From Motacilla alba alba (lineage: Eukaryota; Chordata; Aves; Passeriformes; Motacillidae), in assembly GCF_015832195.1 (NCBI RefSeq), contig NW_024037374.1, positions 4,813,331 to 4,877,330 on the forward strand: DNA of 64,000 nt. The letters are read 5' to 3'. Numbering within the stretch: the first letter of the stretch is position 1; each line of letters opens with the position of its first letter. Below are positions 40,016 through 52,660 of the stretch, in pieces. A program made the position numbers and the translations under genes. The notes below the pieces were generated by a model that worked only from the letters and a program-made list of their open reading frames with translations, did no database searches and had not been told where the DNA came from.

Positions 40016-40559
40016 GCACAGTTTAATGGCTCACGGTTGCCGTGGCAGCCAAACCCAGCAGTGGGGTCAGGGCAGTGCCCATGGCCACAGCCCCTTGCAG
40101 TGCCCAGTGCAGGTTGGGCTGATGATCCACCCTCACAGCTGGCCCAGGGCAGCTCTGCAGTGCTTTGGGGGCACCTTGGGCTGGCACACACCTGAGGAGT
40201 GTGTCTGTTTGCAGTGGGGAAACTCAGGACTTTCAGATTGCTTCAAAACTACAACAAGGGAAAAGCCCTCTTAGCCTGAGTGCAGCCAGCTCTCCAAGCA
40301 CAGCAGGTGCCAGGGGAGGGAGGACAGACAGGATGGGGCTGGGGAATGTGGAGCAAGGTTGTGCACACTGGGTCAGAGCTCAAGGCACAGCTTCTGTGAG
40401 CAGGCCAGAGCTCCTGAGGAGAGGCCCTGGGTCAATATCAATCACAGAATGCTGCAATCGCCTCTGATCTGAAGAGAAATGTGATAAAATACATCTTTTA
40501 AAATAGGAATGTGTATTTCTGACAAACTCTTTGAAATCTTTCTCCATCAATGGACTAGG
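40016..40559. other. Unit B left flank
   Basis: Matches 166-560, with about 140 bp (40267-40404) not in unit A. No gene. Confidence 0.55.
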
Positions 40560-41630
40560 GAAACTTTAATGACCCTCTCAGGGTTTTGGTGTTGTTTACA
40601 TCAGACTCAGTCCCTGAGAGTGTCTTCAAAAAACTTCTCAAGAACTCAAAGTTAATTTCAAACAGTGAAGTTTCTTAAAGTTTTAATGGGTCCCACTGAG
40701 GGACACGACTGAGAAAGTGTCCCCAGGTTCCAGTTAGAGCAGAACACTGCAGGCAGTGATGACAGCTGGGCACAAACAAGGCCAAGGTGTCTGTGGTGCT
40801 GAGCAAAGCTGGATGTGTTTCAGGAATGCAAAGGGCCAAGGCCTGAGCCCCAGCCCCTGGCCAGGCAGATGCTGTCCCTCCCTCCTTGCTCAGGGCTCTT
40901 CCCGGGATGGGCACTGCCATGTGGGGATGTGCAATGGCAAGGGCAGGAGCATGGGGCGGCCCCTGCCAGGCTGCTGAGCAGGGCCAAGGAGGCAATGAGG
41001 CCCCAGGCCTGCAAGGGTCACTTGTCTCCTGCTCCTGCCTCAGGCCCAGGGCCAGCAGCCATGGCCCAAGTGCTGCCCAGGTTGGCTCTGTCAGGGCCTT
41101 GCAGCTGCTGCCCATGCCTGTGCCCTGTGCAGCCCAGGCTGTGCCACGGTGTCCCTGCCCTGCGCCTCTGTCCCTGCAGGCTGTCCTCATGCCCCGGCTG
41201 CCCCACCTGGCTGGCCCCTTCCTTTGCTGACAGCTCTGCCTCCTGCCTGCCTCTGCCTGCCCACACAAAGCCTTGGGCTGATACCAAAAGGCTTCATTCC
41301 ATTTTTACCCTGCCTGTGACCTTTCAGCACAGGAACAAGGCATGCAGGGGCTGCTTTCCCTGCAAGGATGGTTGGAAGAGAAGAAGAAGACATCTGGCTC
41401 AAAGGTGCAGTGACAGAGAAAACAAGGACTGAATCTGGGAACTTGGGCTGGGTTTTATGGAAATGGGTAAATTGTAATTGGCATTTAGTGACTGTATATG
41501 AGCAACACCCTGGTAGAATTACATGTCCATGTAAGGTTAGGAGTTATCCCTCACTAGACCTCAGGACTGAATAAATGATACCCTCTGAAATAGCAGATCA
41601 GTGTTCAGGAGCCTCATTCTGCTATCTCAG
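40560..41630. repeat. H block 3
   Basis: Counterpart of H block 1, uninterrupted at the site where the LTR sits in unit A (near 41030). Confidence 0.75.
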
Positions 41631-41639
41631 AGATTTGGT

Positions 41640-41905
41640 GACAGCGGGGCCTCACAGAACCAAGGAGTCAGCTGTGACACTGTGCAAACTCATGGAACAA
41701 AGGGTCCATTGTGACACTGCAGAACCCCATGGAACCAAAATCCATTGTGGCACACTGGGGCCACATTGACCCAATGGTCCATTGTGATCCTGCGGAAACC
41801 TCTTGGAACCAAGGGGCCATTCTGACACAGCAAGGCCTCGTGGAACCATGGGTCCATTGTGACACTGCAGAACCTCACGGAGCCAAGGTCACCCCTGCAG
41901 GGCCT
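41640..41905 (+). repeat. 37-bp minisatellite array
   Basis: About seven units. The same place in unit A holds nearly 2.8 kb of satellite. Confidence 0.85.
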
Positions 41906-41924
41906 CATCAAACGAAAGGGACAT

Positions 41925-42190
41925 GGAGCAGCTCTGGCTGGTTTGGCCTCCCAGGGGCCACCTGACAGGTCCAGCTGAAATTGGAATGCTGAGGGCTGTC
42001 TCTCATCAGCCGCTGGTGGACTGGGCTCTGTGCTTTCCTTCCTATGGAAAAGAACCATCCCTCATTCCAGCTGCCCGTGGCTGAAATTGATATTCCCCCT
42101 GAAAAATTCCCTATATGCAAGCGTCCTCCCAGATAAAAGCTGCCAGGACAGAGAGCTCTGGCTGGCCTTGGCCTCTGGTGGTCACCTCTC
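41925..42190 (+). repeat. ~185-bp repeat, partial copies
   Basis: One to two units, matching 5265-5540. Confidence 0.75.
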
Positions 42191-43950
42191 ATCTCAAGGA
42201 AGCCCTGAGGAAAGGATTTGAACAGGTTTCATTACTGGAACATCAATGAGTCTCTCATCCTCTGAAACACTCAGATGCACTTCTGATCATATGTGCCTTT
42301 TTTTCTCATTGTGAATTATGCATGAAATATCATTTTCAGCAAAACTATATTATTCTTTTCACTCTTCCAGTGTTACCTGACAGAAAAAAAATCTGCTCTA
42401 CATTTGGATCCACTTCACCTGTATGAGCAAACAAGAAAGAATTCAACAGGAATGATTTCCCTCTGCTCCCATCTCTCCCATCTCCTCTGGAGCTGCAGGT
42501 ACAGCCCCAGCTCTTGGCAGGGCTCAAGGGCTCACAAGCTCAGCTCCCACACAGAGAACTTGCACACCCTGGGGTGCTCTTCCTGGCCCCTGCACGCTCA
42601 GCCAGGCTGAGATGGACACTGATGGTTTCTGTGCCAGGCTCTCTGAGCCCAGCCCAGCTCCCTGCAAGCTCTGCCAGCTGCCCTGAGCTCTGGGCAGCAC
42701 CAAGGGCCTCTCCCCAGCCCAGCCCAGCCGGCTCTGGCCCCACAGCTCTGCTCAGGCCAGGCTGCTCTGGGCACTGGCCCCACGGCCTCAGCCCCTCTCA
42801 AGGGCTCAGCAGCAGCTGCAGCTGCCACAGGACTCAGCCCCAGCATGGGGGAACGGGCCTGGCCAAGGGAAAGGAGGCTCCCTGGGTGCCCTGCTCTCCT
42901 CTGCAGGAGATCCTGAGAGCTCTGCAGCCCCTGCTGCCATCCCATCTGCCCAGGGCAGCACAAGAGCCCCGGCCTTGGGGCCCTCAAGAGCTGCTCCTGC
43001 TCCAGGCCCAGGGCCCATCCCAGAGCTGGGGCAGCCACAAAGCTGTGCCCATTTCTGTTCATTCCTGCTCTCATGAGGATGGACCCTCAGCAACTGTGAG
43101 GTTCCATTATGAATTTTATTCCTCCAGAGGCTAGTTCTGCCTTCAGCTCTTCAGTTCAGGAATTCAGTGCTGGAGGGCTCATTAACATTTCAAAAAACTC
43201 TAACAAGACAAGCCCCTGGGAATAATTTCACTTAAGGTCTACAAATTTTTGTGGTTAATTGGACAGATTTCAGAATTGTATTTGAACTGAATCTGCTATA
43301 CCGGAAACAATACAAAGATACTAGTTTTTCCTGTTTAGTTTTCTTTTCCTGTTTATAGATTGATATCAGCAATTTCCAGCTGAAATTGATCTTAGCACAT
43401 CCTAATGCAATCTGAATAGACATGAACATAAGGACCCTTTATGGCTGACAATAAATCAGACTTTGTCGTCCGCCCCACCATTTCCCTCATCCAACCCCTG
43501 GGACCCTGAGCAGCCTTGTGCAAATCTGAGCTTCCTCCACTGCAGGCTGCACCTGCAGCTTTCAGCTCCTTGGCACCAACTCCCAGCTGCTTTTTTTTGC
43601 AGAAGAAGCTGCCTGAGACACACAAGGGGTCTGTGTTCTCCATTGCCTTCTCGGTGGCACTGCCTGGCTGGGATGAGGAGCCCCTCAGCCTTCCCTGCTC
43701 CGGGCTGGACAAGCCCAGCTCCCTCAGCCTCTCCTCACAGCCCAAGGGCTCCAGCCCCACCTTGGAGGCCCTTCCCAGACCCTGCTCCAGCTGCCAGACA
43801 TCTTTCCTGCCCTGGGGACCCCAAACCAGGCCCCAGTGACCTGGATAATCCACGTCCTTGCTGTCCTGGTCACACAGCCCAGGGTGCTCCTGGCCTCCCT
43901 GGCTGCCAGGGCACACGGCTGCCTCCTGCCCAGCTCCTGCCCACCAAGAG
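42191..43950. other. Noncoding part of unit B with an empty LTR site
   Basis: Matches 5541-7052 and 7553-7790. The single GGGCTG near 43704-43709 is the unoccupied target of the solo LTR at 7053. The last 240 bp resemble a minus-strand CR1 fragment. Confidence 0.6.
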
Positions 43951-43954
43951 TTTT

Positions 43955-44364
43955 CTGCCAGGGCCTGGTGGATGTGGGCAGGGCTGTGGATGTTGACTAC
44001 CAGAACGTTAGCCTTTGACACCATGTCCCACAGCATTCCCTGGAAAAGCTGAAGCCTGTGGCTTGGACCAGTTCACCCTTCCCTGGGTTAGGAACTGGCT
44101 GGATATCTGGGCCCAGAGAGTGGTGGGGACTGTGCCACATCCAGCGTGTGTCCAGTGGTGTCCCCGAGGGATGAGCGTGGGCCCAGTCCTGTTTAACATC
44201 TTTATTGATGATCAGCAGGAGGAGACTGAGTCCACTGTCAGCAAATTTGCAGATGACACCAAGCTGGGTGTGAGTGTGGATCTGCTGGAGGGCAGGAGGG
44301 CTCTGCAGAGGGAGCTGGACAGGCTGGATCCAGGGCCCAAATCCAACAGAGTGAGATTTAACAA
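43955..44364 (+). mobile_element. CR1 LINE, reverse transcriptase fragment
   Basis: Counterpart of 7795-8209 with the same RT blocks, including an FADDTKLG that is less decayed than in unit A (SADDTKLG). Confidence 0.85.
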
Positions 44365-44833
44365 TGTTGCTGTGGCACTCGATAAAAAAGGATGCAGGAC
44401 AGGTTTTATGATGCAAAAAGAAAGGATCGATCCCAGTTTATTTCACACGTCCCCTTTTATAGGGTTTTTTAAGAACATCCCCTGTCAGTCCCCACTGGTC
44501 AGTAACAAGGTGTTATCCTGTCTTCATTGGTCACTCAAATCCCCCATGTGTACGTGCAGCAAGAATTGATTGTAAAAATGGTTTTAATTTCTCTATCTAA
44601 CTGTGCATAAAGAGTTTATACAGGTGGCTGCTATTTTATCGCAGTCCTAGAGTTCTTTCTCAGGGAAAGCATGCTGTTTTCAACGGTCTTGGGGCTCTTT
44701 CTAAAGAAAACAAGTTGTTTTTAACTACTGCAGAACTCTGTTCACACAAAGAGCTGTAAGATTTCTCATGGCTTCTGCTGGCTTGAGTCAGGATTCAGTT
44801 TGTAGGCCTTTGGCCTGCTGTTTCACCACCACA
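44365..44833 (-). mobile_element. LTR inserted into the CR1, unit B copy
   Basis: 469 bp with the same TAACAA duplication (44359-44364 and 44834-44839). It keeps the intact end CCACCACA, so the CG end in unit A is a later mutation. TATA and AATAAA are present on minus (CTATAAAAG near 44455, AATAAACTG near 44438). Confidence 0.9.
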
Positions 44834-45338
44834 TAACAAGAGCAAGTGCCGGCTCGTGCACCTGGGCCACAACAACCCCAGCAGCGCTCCATGCTGGGGA
44901 CAGAGTGGCTGGACAGTGGCCAGGCAGAAAGGGACCTGGGGACACTGATGGACAGCAGGCTGGACATGAGCCAGAAGTGTGCCCAGGTGGCCAAGAAGGC
45001 CAATGGCTCCTGGCCTGGCTCAGGAATGGTGTGGCCAGCAGGAGCAGGGCAGTGATTCTTCCCCTGCACTCGGCACTGGTGAGGCCACAGCTCGAGTGCT
45101 GTGTCCAGTTCTGTGCCCCTCAATTTAGGAAGGCCATGGAGCTGCTGGAGCGTGTCCAGAGAAGGGCAACAAGGCTGGTGAGGGGTGTGGAACACAAGTC
45201 CTGTGAGGAGCAGCTAAGGGAGCTGGGCTTGTTTATCCTGGAGAAGAGGAGGCTCAGGGAGACAAGGTGGTGTCAGGGCACAGGTTGGACTTGATGATCT
45301 CCAAGGTCTTTTCCAGCCTGGCTGATTCTGTGACTCTC
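44834..45338 (+). mobile_element. CR1 LINE 3' end
   Basis: Counterpart of 8679-9182, ending with a GATTCTGTGACTCT tail. Confidence 0.9.
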
Positions 45339-46885
45339 TGGAACCACCCTTGGAGCAGTGGCAGGAGGAGCCCTGGGCCTCCCCTTCAGAAGCTCCAGCA
45401 GCCCAGGTCCCTCAGCTTCTCCTGCCAGCCCCAAAGCCCATCCTGTCAGTCCTGCAGAGCCTCTGCAGCCCCTCCTCATTGCCCAGAACAGGGAGCCCCA
45501 CAGGCAGACACAGCAGCCCAGATGTGCCCCCTGGCCTGTGGTGCCTCTGGCAAGGGAGCAGCACGAGTCACTGCAGCAGCCTGCAGACAATTCCTACAGC
45601 ACTTGTAGGATGATCCTGCTCCCCAAGGGATGTTCCCATGGTGCCAAGTCAGGAACTGCAATGGGGAGTGGGGCCAGAGAGGGAAGGGCAAACAGGGATG
45701 GGCTGTTTGCAGGTGAGGGGGCAGGGGTGGGCAATAGGAAGAAATCTGGATCAGGGAAGAAGAAAGAAAGCAAAGATGAAGCCAAGGAAATGCTTGGGGC
45801 TGTTTGGGAGTGGCTGCCAGGCAGCCCTGGCTCTGAGCAACAGCGTCTGCAGTGGGACAGGAAACTCCCAGCTCATGGGAACAAACTTTCTGGCTGACTG
45901 CAGAGGCCACGACAAAGCTGAGTGCTTTCCCTGCCATCCCCCAGCCCTTCCTGGCCCCAGGGGCTGATGGCATTTGTGCTCCCTCAGGTTCATGTCCCCA
46001 CACCAACAGCATGGGGGTGCTCCCGCCTGCTGTGTGCAATGCAAACAGGGGCTCCTGAGCCAGAGCTGCCGTGCCTGTGCCTGCAAGGATGCAGCACCTC
46101 TGGGATCTGGGGGAGAGGCCAGGGCTGCAGAGGGGGGATGTTGTTGGCAGCTCCATGAGGACGCTCTGGGATGCTGCCCTGGGCTGTCCAGCGCACTGGG
46201 GATGGATCAGCCCCTGCTCTGCTGCTCCTTCCCATCTGCCCCAGGGCCCTTGCAGAGCCCCAGCCATGCTGTTTGCTCCCAGCCTGCCCACGGCCACCCT
46301 GGGGCTGCTCACGGGGCTTTTCTGTGCTGAGCCTTGGCCTGGGCGTGTTCTTGAGAGAGCCTGGGCAAGGAGCCTGGAGCCCCCAGGCCTGGCCTGAGGC
46401 GTCAGCGCTGCCCCAGCAGTGCCCATGGCCTGTCCCTGCTGCAGCCCCGGCACTGCCACCCCCAGCACTGTGCCCGGCCCCGAGAGCACTCAGGCCCTAC
46501 AGCAACACCAGGGCCACCAGGGCAGCGGGGCAGGGCCACGGGAGCAGCACTGGCAGCACCAAGTGCTGCTGCTGCTGGGCGCAGCTGCTGTGCCAGCACT
46601 GATCTGCCCCCAGCTCTGCACACAGACATTGCTGCTGCAGCTCCAGAGAAGGCAACAAAGGGGGCATCTCTGCAGAAAACATTGTTTAGAGATCCTTTAT
46701 TTCACTTGAAGCCATCAAGGGCACAGCTCCTCATTGACACAGTCTATGGGTCACAGGAAAGTTGGAGAGAAACAAAATGATAAATGGCACAAACAATGCC
46801 CTCTCATTGTGGACAATATTTAAAAAGCTAAACAATGAAAAAGAACCTCCAAAATGAAAACCAACAAGTACTATCAAAGATGACT
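45339..46885. other. Noncoding stretch downstream of OR-2
   Basis: Matches 9183-10728. It holds a 337-codon minus open frame (45476-46489) that has no recognised domain and is broken in unit A. Confidence 0.55.
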
Positions 46886-46891
46886 TTTATT
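46886..46891 (-). terminator. Polyadenylation signal for OR-2
   Basis: AATAAA on minus about 30 bases past the stop. Confidence 0.6.
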
Positions 46892-46921
46892 ACAAGACGT
46901 ATGCAGAAATTGGAAACCAGT

Positions 46922-47854
46922 TTAGTGTTTCTGAAAGCATTCAGTCATCAGTCTCCCCACTGCAGCCTTGAGCTCCTGGTTCCTCAGGCTGTAGATGAGG
47001 GGGTTCAGGGCTGGAGGCACCACCGAGTACAGAACTGACAGGGCCAGGTCCAGGGATGGGGAGGAGATGGAGGGCGGCTTCAGGTGGGCAAATGTGCCAG
47101 TGCTGAGGAACAGGGAGACCACGGCCAGGTGAGGGAGGCAGGTGGAAAAGGCTTTGTGCCGTCCCTGCTCAGAGGAGATCCTCAGCACGGCCCTGAAGAT
47201 CTGCACATAGGAGAAAACCATGAACAATAAACAGCCAAAAGCTAAACAGGCACTAACAGCAAGAACCCCCAGTTTTCTGAGGCTGGAGTGCGAGCAGGAG
47301 AGCTTGAGGATGTGTGGGATTTCACAGAAGAACTGGCCCAGGGCATTGCCATGGCACAGGGGCAGGGAAAATGTATTGGCCGTGAGCAGCAGAGCATTGA
47401 GAATGCCACTGGCCCAGGCAGCTGCTGCCATGTGGGCACAAGCTCTGCTGCCCAGGAGGGTCCCGTAGTGCAGGGGTTTGCAGATGGACACGTAGCGGTC
47501 GTAGCACATGATGGTCAGGAGGGAAAACTCTGCTCCAAGGAAGAAGACAAGCATAAATAACTGTGCAGCACATCCTGAGTAGGAGATGTCCCTGGTGTCC
47601 CAGAGGGAATTGTGCATGGCTTTGGGGACAGTGGTGCAGATGGAGCCCAGGTCACTGAGGGCCAGGTTGAGCAGGAAGAAGAACATGGGCGTGTGCAGGT
47701 GCTGGCCGCAGGCTACGGCGCTGATGATGAGGCCGTTGCCCAGGAGGGCAGCCAGGGAGATGCCGAGGAAGAGGCAGAAGTGCAGGAGCTGCAGCTGCCG
47801 CGTGTCTGCCAGTGCCAGCAGGAGGAAGTGGCTGATGGAGCTGCTGTTGGACAT
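46922..47854 (-). CDS. Olfactory receptor OR-2 (OR14-like, avian gamma-c type)
   Basis: 310-residue intact receptor, paralogue of OR-1 in unit B, with the same motifs (NSS at 3, GN 39-40, C95, DRY 119-121, NPLIYSLRN). It differs from OR-1 at about 16 residues. Four of these are clustered in TM3 (S108A, L110F, A111S, V115I), where both OR-1 and OR-3 carry the other form. TM3 lines the odorant pocket in this family, so ligand preference could differ. The frame extends 39 codons upstream to 47971 as in OR-1. The start at 47854 is chosen by comparison with OR-3. Confidence 0.92.
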   Translation of the reverse strand: MSNSSSISHFLLLALADTRQLQLLHFCLFLGISLAALLGNGLIISAVACGQHLHTPMFFFLLNLALSDLGSICTTVPKAMHNSLWDTRDISYSGCAAQLFMLVFFLGAEFSLLTIMCYDRYVSICKPLHYGTLLGSRACAHMAAAAWASGILNALLLTANTFSLPLCHGNALGQFFCEIPHILKLSCSHSSLRKLGVLAVSACLAFGCLLFMVFSYVQIFRAVLRISSEQGRHKAFSTCLPHLAVVSLFLSTGTFAHLKPPSISSPSLDLALSVLYSVVPPALNPLIYSLRNQELKAAVGRLMTECFQKH

Positions 47855-49174
47855 TTCTTTACTCTGGGCATCGTGCACTTTTGAAAGAAGACATTGACAA
47901 GCTGAGAAAAACTTCTTTGAGTCAGTCCTATGTATTTTATTTGGAATCCCCTCAAAATTACTTCTCTTCATGTGAGGGTTCTTTCCTAAAGATTTTTCAG
48001 TTTGAGTTTGTGTGGTTGAGTTGCTTTTTCCTCTTCAGCATTGCTCTCAGTTGAACACTGGGGAGACCAGAGGGAAAACAGGGGTCCCTGCGCCCCAGTG
48101 CAGTCAGACCTGCTGCATCGCATACAGGTGTCCTTTGGTCATCACACCTCCCTCTATTTCAGAGTGATTGCACTTAAAATGCATTTAAAAAAAAAAAAAA
48201 GAAGTGGAGTTTTTAAAGGGTATAGTTTCAAAGTCAATCTCTCTAAACTCTTCTCTCTTTCCCTGTGCACCTGAACAGGAAGGGATATCCAAGGGTTGTT
48301 CTGGCTCTCTGCTGCCTGGAGTTGTGCCTACAGGGAGCTGTTTCTCTCTATCCAGGTCTTGTCCCTGGCAGTGCTGCCAGAGCCCAGCCCAGCCCTGGGG
48401 GCTCAGCTCTGCCCTGCAGACCCCTCCCAGCACAGGGCACTGCCCAGGGGCATCTCCCTGGCAGCAGGGCCTGAAGGGCAGGGCAGACAAACAGAGATGC
48501 TGCAAGCCAAGGTGCTGCAGCTGCTGTCTGTAGGGAGAGGAGGCTGAGGAGGCACTTTCTGAGGGAGATCTGAGGCACATCTGCTGATGCCCAGGCTGAC
48601 AGAGCAGGAGTCTCAGTGACACAGACAAAGCTGACAGCCCCTTTCCCTTGCCTTTAGGAGAAAGCTGAGAGCAGCCCTGGCCATGCAGCACCATCTCCAG
48701 AGCAGCAGGAATCTGCCCTGATGGGGGTGGCTCCTTCCACCTCCAGCTTCTCCCCTGCAGCGTCCATGGGGAGCTGCCAGGCAGGCTGAGAGCTGCCCCT
48801 GGCAGGTGGCACATGCCCTGGGCTGGCCACGAGCCCTGAGGGCTGCAGGAGCTGCTCTGCAGGACAGCCCTGGGCAGCCCTGGCTGCAGCCCCAGCTTCA
48901 CCCCCTGCAGCCGTCCTGACACATCCCCCAGGCTGTGGGGTGTGCCAGCTTCAGGAGATCCCTCCAGGAGCACAGGGGACATTGCCCTGCATCCACACAC
49001 TCACCATGTAGAGGGCTGTGGAGATCTTTCCCCAGGTGAAGTCTCAGCACAGTGTCTTCCCAATCCTGATTGCCTTCAGCCTGTCTCTGCCTGGCTCGCT
49101 CCCCTCAGTGCCTGCAGGCAGAGCCCTCAGCCCTGCTGGGCTGGGAGAGGAGCTGGTCCTGGCAAGAGCTGTTC
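47855..49174. other. Upstream flank of OR-2
   Basis: Matches 11698-13019. A run of A lies near 48190. No other gene. Confidence 0.5.
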
Positions 49175-49926
49175 CTTTAAAGCTCAGCAGCACAGACACA
49201 GCACAAGGATTTTAATGAGCCTCTTGGGGTTTTGGTGTTGTTTTCATCAGACTCAGTCCCTGAGAGAGTCTTCAAAAAACTTCTCAAGAAATCAAATTCA
49301 GATGGAAACTCCAAAGTTTCTTGAAGTTTTAATGGGTCCCACTGAGGAACACGACTGAGAAAGTGTCCCCAGGTTCCAGGTAGAGCAGAACACTGCAGGC
49401 AGTGATGACAGCTGGGGACAAACAAGGCCAAGGTGTCTGTGGTGCTGAGCAAAGCTGGATGTGTTTCAGGAATGCAAAGGGCCAAGGCCTGAGCCCCAGC
49501 CCCTGGCCAGGCAGATGCTGTCCCTCACTCCTTGCTCAGGGCTCTTCCCGGGATGGGCACTGCCATGTGGGGATGTGCAATGGCAAGGGCAGGAGCATGG
49601 GGCGGCCCCTGCCAGGCTGCTGAGCAGGGCCAAGGAGGCAATGAGGCCCCAGGCCTGCAAGGGTCACTTGTCTGCTGCTCCTGCCTCAGGCCCAGGGCCA
49701 GCAGCCATGGCCCAAGTGCTGCCCAGGTTGGCTCTGTCAGGGCCTTGCAGCTGCTGCCCATGCCTGTGCCCTGTGCAGCCCAGGCTGTGCCACGGTGTCC
49801 CTGCCCTGCGCCTCTGTCCCTGCAGGCTGTCCTCATGCCCCGGCTGCCCCACCTGGCTGGCCCCTTCCTTTGCTGACAGCTCTGCCTCCTGCCTGCCTCT
49901 GCCTGCCCACACAAAGCCTTGGGCTG
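49175..49926. repeat. H block 4, truncated
   Basis: Follows H block 2 until 49926 and then breaks off. This marks the right edge of unit B. Confidence 0.75.
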
Positions 49927-50289
49927 ACCCAGGCTCCTTCTGGGGGACGTGTTGCACCACAGCCCTGCCCTATGGAGGAAATTTCTTTTTCCTTGTGTCC
50001 TGGACCTCCCCTGCTGCATTTGTGGTATCATTTCTCTATCTATCTGTTTTCCACTATGGAGAAAAAGCTCCCCCATTTCTGAATTCACCCTTCAAGCCCT
50101 GCCCGGCCACTCCTGTTCTGTCCTCAGTCTCTTCACAACTGAGCCCTGGGCTCTCAGCCTCCATATATGGGTCATGTTCTTGAGGCCTGCAAACCCCAGC
50201 CTGGGAGATCTTTGGGCCCTCTCCAAGGTGGGAGGGTTGATGCAGATTGCAATGTTTCAGATGAAAACATTCTGCTCATAGTCTAAGAA
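49927..50289. other. Single-copy stretch, nothing recognised
   Basis: Sequence not seen elsewhere in the window. Short open frames only. Confidence 0.4.
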
Positions 50290-50700
50290 AATCACCAGAG
50301 GCCAAGGCCAGGCAGAGCTGTCTGTCCTGGCAGCTTTTGTCTGGGAGCAATCCTGGGATAGATGGAATTTTGGCCGCCTAATTCCAATTTCTGCCATGGG
50401 CCCTGGACAAGAAGGCCGGTTCTTTTCCATAGGAAGGAAGGCACAAGTCCCGGTGCTTCCAAGGCAGATGAGATGTGATCACCAGAGGCCAAGGCCAGCC
50501 AGAGCTGGCAGGTTTTTGTCTGCGACATACCCTTGCATACAAGAAACTTTTTAGGGCAAGTACCAATTCTGTCCATGGTTGTCGGAAAAGAGGGGAAATT
50601 CTTTTACACAGGAAGGAAAGCATGGAGCCCCAGTGGTTCATGGCAGATGAGAAGTAGCCCTTGACATTCCAAGATCAGCCGGTCCTGTCAGGTCCCCCCT
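50290..50700 (-). repeat. ~185-bp tandem repeat, minus
   Basis: About two units. Confidence 0.8.
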
Positions 50701-50714
50701 GGGAGGCCAAATCA

Positions 50715-50985
50715 GCCAGATCTGTTCCATGTTCCCCTCATTCCATGGGGCCCCACAATGTCCCAGTGGCCCCTTGATTCCATGAGGCCCTGAGGTGTCA
50801 CAATGGCCCCTTGGTTCCACAAGGCCCTGAAGGGTCTTAATGGTCTCCATGGCTCCACGAGGCCCCACAGTGTCAGAGTGGTCTCTTGGTTCCATGAAGC
50901 CCCGCGGTGTCACCGTGGCCCCAATGTGTCACAATGGTCTCCATGATTCCACCAGGTCCTCACAGTGTCACCGTGGTCTCCATAG
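50715..50985 (-). repeat. 37-bp minisatellite, minus
   Basis: About seven units between two ~185-bp arrays, repeating the sandwich arrangement. Confidence 0.85.
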
Positions 50986-50989
50986 GGAG

Positions 50990-51995
50990 GAAACAACCGA
51001 GCCCCAGTGTTCCAGGGGCAGATGGGCAGCAGCCACCAAAGGCCATGGGCAGCCAGATTAGGCCGTGCTGGTAGATTTTTTTCTAGGAGCCATCCTTGGA
51101 TATTGGGAATTTTAGAAATGGAATATAAATTTTGGACATGGCTGCCTGGAGGAGAAGGACAATTCTTTTTAATAGGAAGGAAAGCACGGAACACCGGTGT
51201 TTCAGGGCCAGATGAAAGGCGGCAATCAGAGGCCAAGGCCTGCGAAACTCTCTCCTGGTACCTTTTGGCTGATAGGAACCTTTGGATATTTTTGAACCTT
51301 TGAATTTTGCAGGTGGAATCCAAATTTTGGCCATTTCTGCATTGATAAGAAGGATGGCTGTTTTCCACAGCTAGGAAAGCACAGAGCCCAAGTGTTTCAG
51401 GGGCAGAAGCAAAAAGAGAAGGCCCCTGAGAGGCAAAGCCAGACAGACCTGTTTGTCCTGGCAGCTTTCGTCACAGAGGAATCCTTGGACATACAGAATG
51501 TGGGAGGTGGAATCTCAGTTGTGACCATGGGCACCTGGTCGAGATGGATGGTTTTTCCATATGAAAGAACAGTGTGAAGTCCAAGTGCTTTGAAAGAAGA
51601 TGAGAGGCGGCCACCCATAGGTCACCTGTCTCTCCTTTCACCTGTCACCTTTCCTCTGGGGGAAATCCTTGGACATATGGAATTTTGGAGGTGGAATCTC
51701 AGTTTTGGCCATGGGCACCTGGATAGGAAGAAGAGTTCTTTTCATTAGGATGGAAAGCACAGAACCCCAGTGTTTCAAAGGCACATGAGAGACAGCTCTT
51801 TGGAAACCAAGGCCAGCCAGACTTGCCAGTCATGGCAGCTTTTGTCTGGGAGAAATCCTTGGATATAGGGAGTTCTGGAGGTGGATTCCCATCTTCAGCC
51901 ATGGACACCTGAAACTGAAAGTTGTTTTTTTCCCCATAAGAAAGAAAAGCCCGTGGTCCCAGTGTTTGAAGGGCAGATGAGAGGTGGGCCCTGGG
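50990..51995 (-). repeat. ~185-bp tandem repeat, minus, long array
   Basis: About five and a half units, ending at the ERVL-type LTR. Confidence 0.85.
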
Positions 51996-52003
51996 TGGCC
52001 AAA

Positions 52004-52660
52004 TGTCCCGGGTTAAGTGTGTATTCTATTTGCCATCTGTTAGAGGTGGGGCAGTTATCTTCTGTTAACTGGGCAGTTTTCTTTATCTCTCCCACTACCA
52101 ATCCTCCCCCCAGGGAGAAATCTTCTGTTAATGGGCCATTGAGTGTCACTGCATGACTGATCAAAATTACAGCATCCCATTGTGAGATCCTCCAGCCAGA
52201 GGGAGGAGCCAAGCATTCCTACCTGGATATCATCAGAGATTTTGGGGTACCAGAGCTGCCTTTTCCTGCTGGATTCCCAGAGGAAGACCAGGCCTAGCTA
52301 CATCACCACTGGATCTTCAGAGGAAGACTCCACCCTTCTACAGGATCACTGTTCCAACAGAACCACACCTGTCACTGCAGGGGGGCTGCACTCACCATTT
52401 AATGGGACTGCTACCAACACCCTGACCAACAGGCTGTCAGGTTGTATTCTGACTCTGTCAGTGCTTTTGGTTTGTTTGTACTATTGATTTGTATTTTTTC
52501 GTTTTCCTAGCAAAGAACTGTTACTCCTATTCCCATATCTTTGCCTGAGAGCCTTTTAATGTCAAAATTATAATGATTCAGAGGGAGGATTTTTGTGTGC
52601 TGCTTTAGAAACCTTGTTAAGTGTTTCCATGTGGTCCAGCTTACCTTGGTTTGGGTGGCA
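52004..52660 (+). mobile_element. ERVL-type 5' LTR
   Basis: Begins TGTCCCGG and follows the LTRs at 18880 and 35174 with considerable divergence. The 3' boundary is blurred (about 52600-52670). It precedes a gag remnant in the same orientation, so it is read as the 5' LTR of a decayed provirus. Confidence 0.75.

Larger units (their letters stand above)
39838..49926 (+). repeat. Segmental duplication unit B (carries OR-2)
   Basis: Direct copy of unit A. It lacks the LTRs at 1041 and 7053 and has a far shorter satellite segment (41640-42190). It shares the CR1 with its inserted LTR. It ends within an H block at 49926, after which the sequence is unrelated to A. Confidence 0.9.

Noticed and set aside
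45476..46489. 337-codon minus open frame, also at 57584-58597
   Set aside because: Conserved only between recent duplicates and broken in unit A. It is GC-rich without any recognised domain and overlaps open frames on the other strand.
49461..50183. 240-codon plus open frame
   Set aside because: It crosses the edge of unit B into unrelated sequence. The shorter versions in the other H blocks show no protein family.
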